From the NCBI RefSeq assembly GCF_000001735.4, contig NC_003075.7, forward strand, positions 14,571,001 through 14,635,000: a stretch of 64,000 nt of DNA. Direction: 5' to 3'. The notes beneath the pieces were generated by a model that was not told the origin of the DNA, ran no database searches, and saw only the letters and a list, made by a program, of their open reading frames with translations. The position numbers and the translations under genes were made by a program. The DNA comes from Arabidopsis thaliana (taxonomy: Eukaryota; Streptophyta; Magnoliopsida; Brassicales; Brassicaceae). Below are positions 61,653-64,000 of this stretch, piece by piece (position 1 is the stretch's first letter; the number at the start of each line of letters is the position of its first letter).

Positions 61653-64000
61653 CTAATCAACAAAGGAAACATGGATTCTGTTGGGTAGACAAGTTCCCAT
61701 GAATCCTTCTTCTTCCTCGTATACCTCCCCTTGGTCAATCATATCTATACCCCCCAAACATAGGTTAATTACACTTATGCCCTCTTTCCCGCCGTTTTTG
61801 ACCGTTACTAAACCCCTTTGAAAAACCTCTTTAACCCACTCTTCAAACAAACCGTTAGCAAAAAAACCACACCCTTTGTAAAACTTCTCTATCAGTTCCG
61901 CATCGACGGTGAACCCGAATCTCTCTTCTCGTTGCCCGAGGATCTCCTCGCACGAATCTTTGATCTTTGTCACGAAGAATTTAGTTATATCTTCGTCCGA
62001 CAAAACTGTGAAATCAAACCGGTTTTGGATCGAGTCTAGAAAACGTTCTTCAAACCCGCTTGAGATTTCAGTGGCCGGTTTAGCTTCCTCTTCTTCGTCT
62101 TCGTCGGCATCAACTCTTAAGTTGAGGTCAAGAGCATTAGATTCGAACTTCAACTGTCTTGAGAACTCTTTCTTTATGTTGCTTATGTCGCAAGCGACAT
62201 TGCTTTCGTCGTCATCTTCCTCGATTCTTGGATTCTTCTTCTTAATCATCGTTGGCGCAGCATCATATTCCGGTTTCCTCTTGTTATTGACCAAACCAGA
62301 ACCTGATTTGTTACAATTCAACACCATTGGTATGACAAAATGTTCATTCTCTACACATTCATCATCTTCTCTCGTCAAAAGGAAGATTATTTGGCTCTTC
62401 TTTCCTTGAAAACCATCCAAATCTCCCGCCTCAAATCGATCTACGAGGATGTTCATGAACTGAGCATCGGCTAAATCAACTCGCTCTATCAAAATAACAA
62501 CCTCTTCCTTCTTCTTCAACGCGTTCTTGAGCTCCTCGCATGCTTCGCTTGCCTTGGATGTTCTTAGATTGATCTTCAACATATTTTCGTGTGACCCGAA
62601 AAGAGAAGTTGTCAATGTGATAGCCAATCTTCTTTTGGCAGTCACATCGTTCCCCGAAACCAGCATCCATGCATCTTTCCTCTTACTCCTCTTGACAGAT
62701 TCTTCCATGGCTTCAACGATTGAAGGAAGAACATCCTTTTGCCATGGAATGTTCTCGTGAAGCTTTTCCAATAATTTACTCATTTTAATCGCTTTCTCTG
62801 GTTCTTCTTCTTCCGAGTTCTCTGAATCAGATGGAAATGGAGAATGACCAAGTGCAAGAGTGATCTTAGTTTTTACACCTTCATCATTGTTACTCTTGAA
62901 CCCATCCAAACTCAATTCATCAGTCTTCTTTAGACCTTCTTGACGATTACTTCCGAAACTAAACTCGATAGTACACGAGTTCTGTCGTCTAAACTTAGCA
63001 ACAGAACTAGATGCACGTGAGTTTTGCTTCAGACTCGAGTCCATCAAAGAACCCGGTAAAACAGAGCTGCTCTGTTCTGCCCTCCAAGCAGTCATACTAG
63101 GTTTCTTGTGGTGAAGAGCTTGACAAAACCGGTTCCATTTCTTTCTCAGTCCACTCAATTCATCCTGAAAGTTAAACCCACAAAAAAAACGGTTTAAGTA
63201 ACTGCACAAACGCTAATAACAAAACAAAGATCATTCATTTATCAAAAAGAAGTTTGTACCTTTTGGTTAATGTTGTTGTTGTCTCCATGAGGTTGCAGCC
63301 AAGGCGGTAAGATTTTGTGCTGAGCTGATATAAAAGCTTTTGCTTCTTTCTCATAGTTAAAAGCACATTCTCCACAGAAATTGAGTTTATCTTCTTCCTC
63401 TTCTTCTCTTGCTCCTTCTTCTTCTTCTTTTACTCTAAATGGCTTCATCTCCATCACTTGAGAAGCCATCTCAGAACTGTGACCACTGAAACTAAGTAAT
63501 TTAGTATCCATCACGAGTACTTAAGCTAGTGATTAAATTATAAGAAGAGAAAAAAAAAACCTTGAAGCATGAAGGGTTAGTGAAAGTCCTCCTGAAGGAA
63601 TTGAAACAGCTTGAAGAGCCCAATGAACATCAAGTGGAGGTTGCTTCATTTGACATCTCATGTATGTTTGGTAAGAAGCTGTCCCCAATAGCCAAACTTT
63701 GGCTCCTGTGTTGCTATAATCATAAACCAATCTCCCTATCTCTTCCACTAGATGATCCGCCGCGCTATAGTTCGAAGAAGATGCGCTGTTACCGCCTCCC
63801 CAAACTGCCCAATCAAGATCTCCAAGACAAACAATGACACCTTTGCCACCCCAAGATGTGAAAGAATCAATCTTTCTCTTCAACTCTCTAACTTGTCCCT
63901 CTATATCCTCCTTCTTCATGAAATTCAAACCAACTTGTGAAAACTGAAACTTGATGAAATGTGTTTGTTTTAAATCATCTGGAACTTCTCCTCTCTCGAT
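61653..64000 (-). CDS. SMXL4: SMAX1-LIKE 4 (C-terminal part; 5' end beyond window)
   Basis: Exons read: right edge to 63561, 63485 (or 63478)-63260, and 63164-61653. The double Clp-N domain lies to the right of the window. Visible are the D1 end ([26 protein letters not shown]), the zinc-like [12 protein letters not shown] block, and the second P-loop domain with a degenerate Walker A ([10 protein letters not shown]) and [12 protein letters not shown]. An EAR repression motif LDLNL is coded at 62118-62132. The RGKT degron of the strigolactone-regulated SMXL6-8/D53 group is absent, so this fits the SMXL3/4/5 clade that promotes phloem formation. AT4G29920. Nuclear transcriptional co-repressor-like protein, not an active chaperone. 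Confidence 0.93.

Overview
This window is nuclear DNA of a flowering plant and, from recognisable proteins and gene order, almost certainly Arabidopsis thaliana chromosome 4, about AT4G29750 to AT4G29920 (locus names are recalled, not looked up). Supporting signs are short GT-AG introns, AT-rich intergenic DNA, plant-specific families and protein lengths that equal the known Arabidopsis ones after splicing by eye (MKK2 363 aa, CFIM-25 222, VIP3 321, threonine synthase 526, PIRL7 373, ORC5 534). I found no prokaryotic-type, viral or CRISPR feature and no tRNA or rRNA gene.

Layout. 1-1962: 3' part of a CRM-domain organellar RNA-splicing protein (+). 3114-6465: a tandem pair of HTT-family genes (+), targets of TAS1 trans-acting siRNA. 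8859-10481: an intronless, domesticated PIF/Harbinger transposase (+). 13228-19123: a 14-exon Ser/Arg-rich nuclear-type protein (+). 19862-21536: patatin-like PLP8 (-). 22299-24241: MKK2 (-). 25047-26317: CFIM-25 (-), divergent from VIP3 (26728-28157, +). 28434-30014: chloroplast threonine synthase MTO2 (-). 30818-31874: DUF872/TMEM230-like membrane protein (-). 32296-34704: WD40 protein TAN (-), divergent from an OSTC-like oligosaccharyltransferase subunit (35012-35530, +). 36078-37379: PIRL7 (-), divergent from a choline monooxygenase-like Rieske oxygenase (37868-39905, +). 40302-47775: Ca2+-ATPase ACA10 (-). 48540-56226: a gene-poor AT-rich gap. 56227-56430: a 67-aa zinc-ribbon-like protein (-). 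57154-59055: ORC5 (-). 61653 to past the right edge: SMXL4 (-).

The genes are independent eukaryotic units, not a pathway cluster. The most coherent local biology is the HTT tandem pair: both copies keep a near-perfect TAS1-siRNA site, but only the downstream copy has a perfect three-unit heat-shock element in its promoter. Other points of interest are catalytic decay in the transposase-derived gene and in PLP8, upstream ORFs in the 13-kb leader, a UPR-type element in front of the 67-aa gene, a 51-bp repeat in front of two neighbouring genes, and a possible solo LTR near 11.0-11.6 kb. I did not find a convincing undescribed system; this is mostly well-populated euchromatin.
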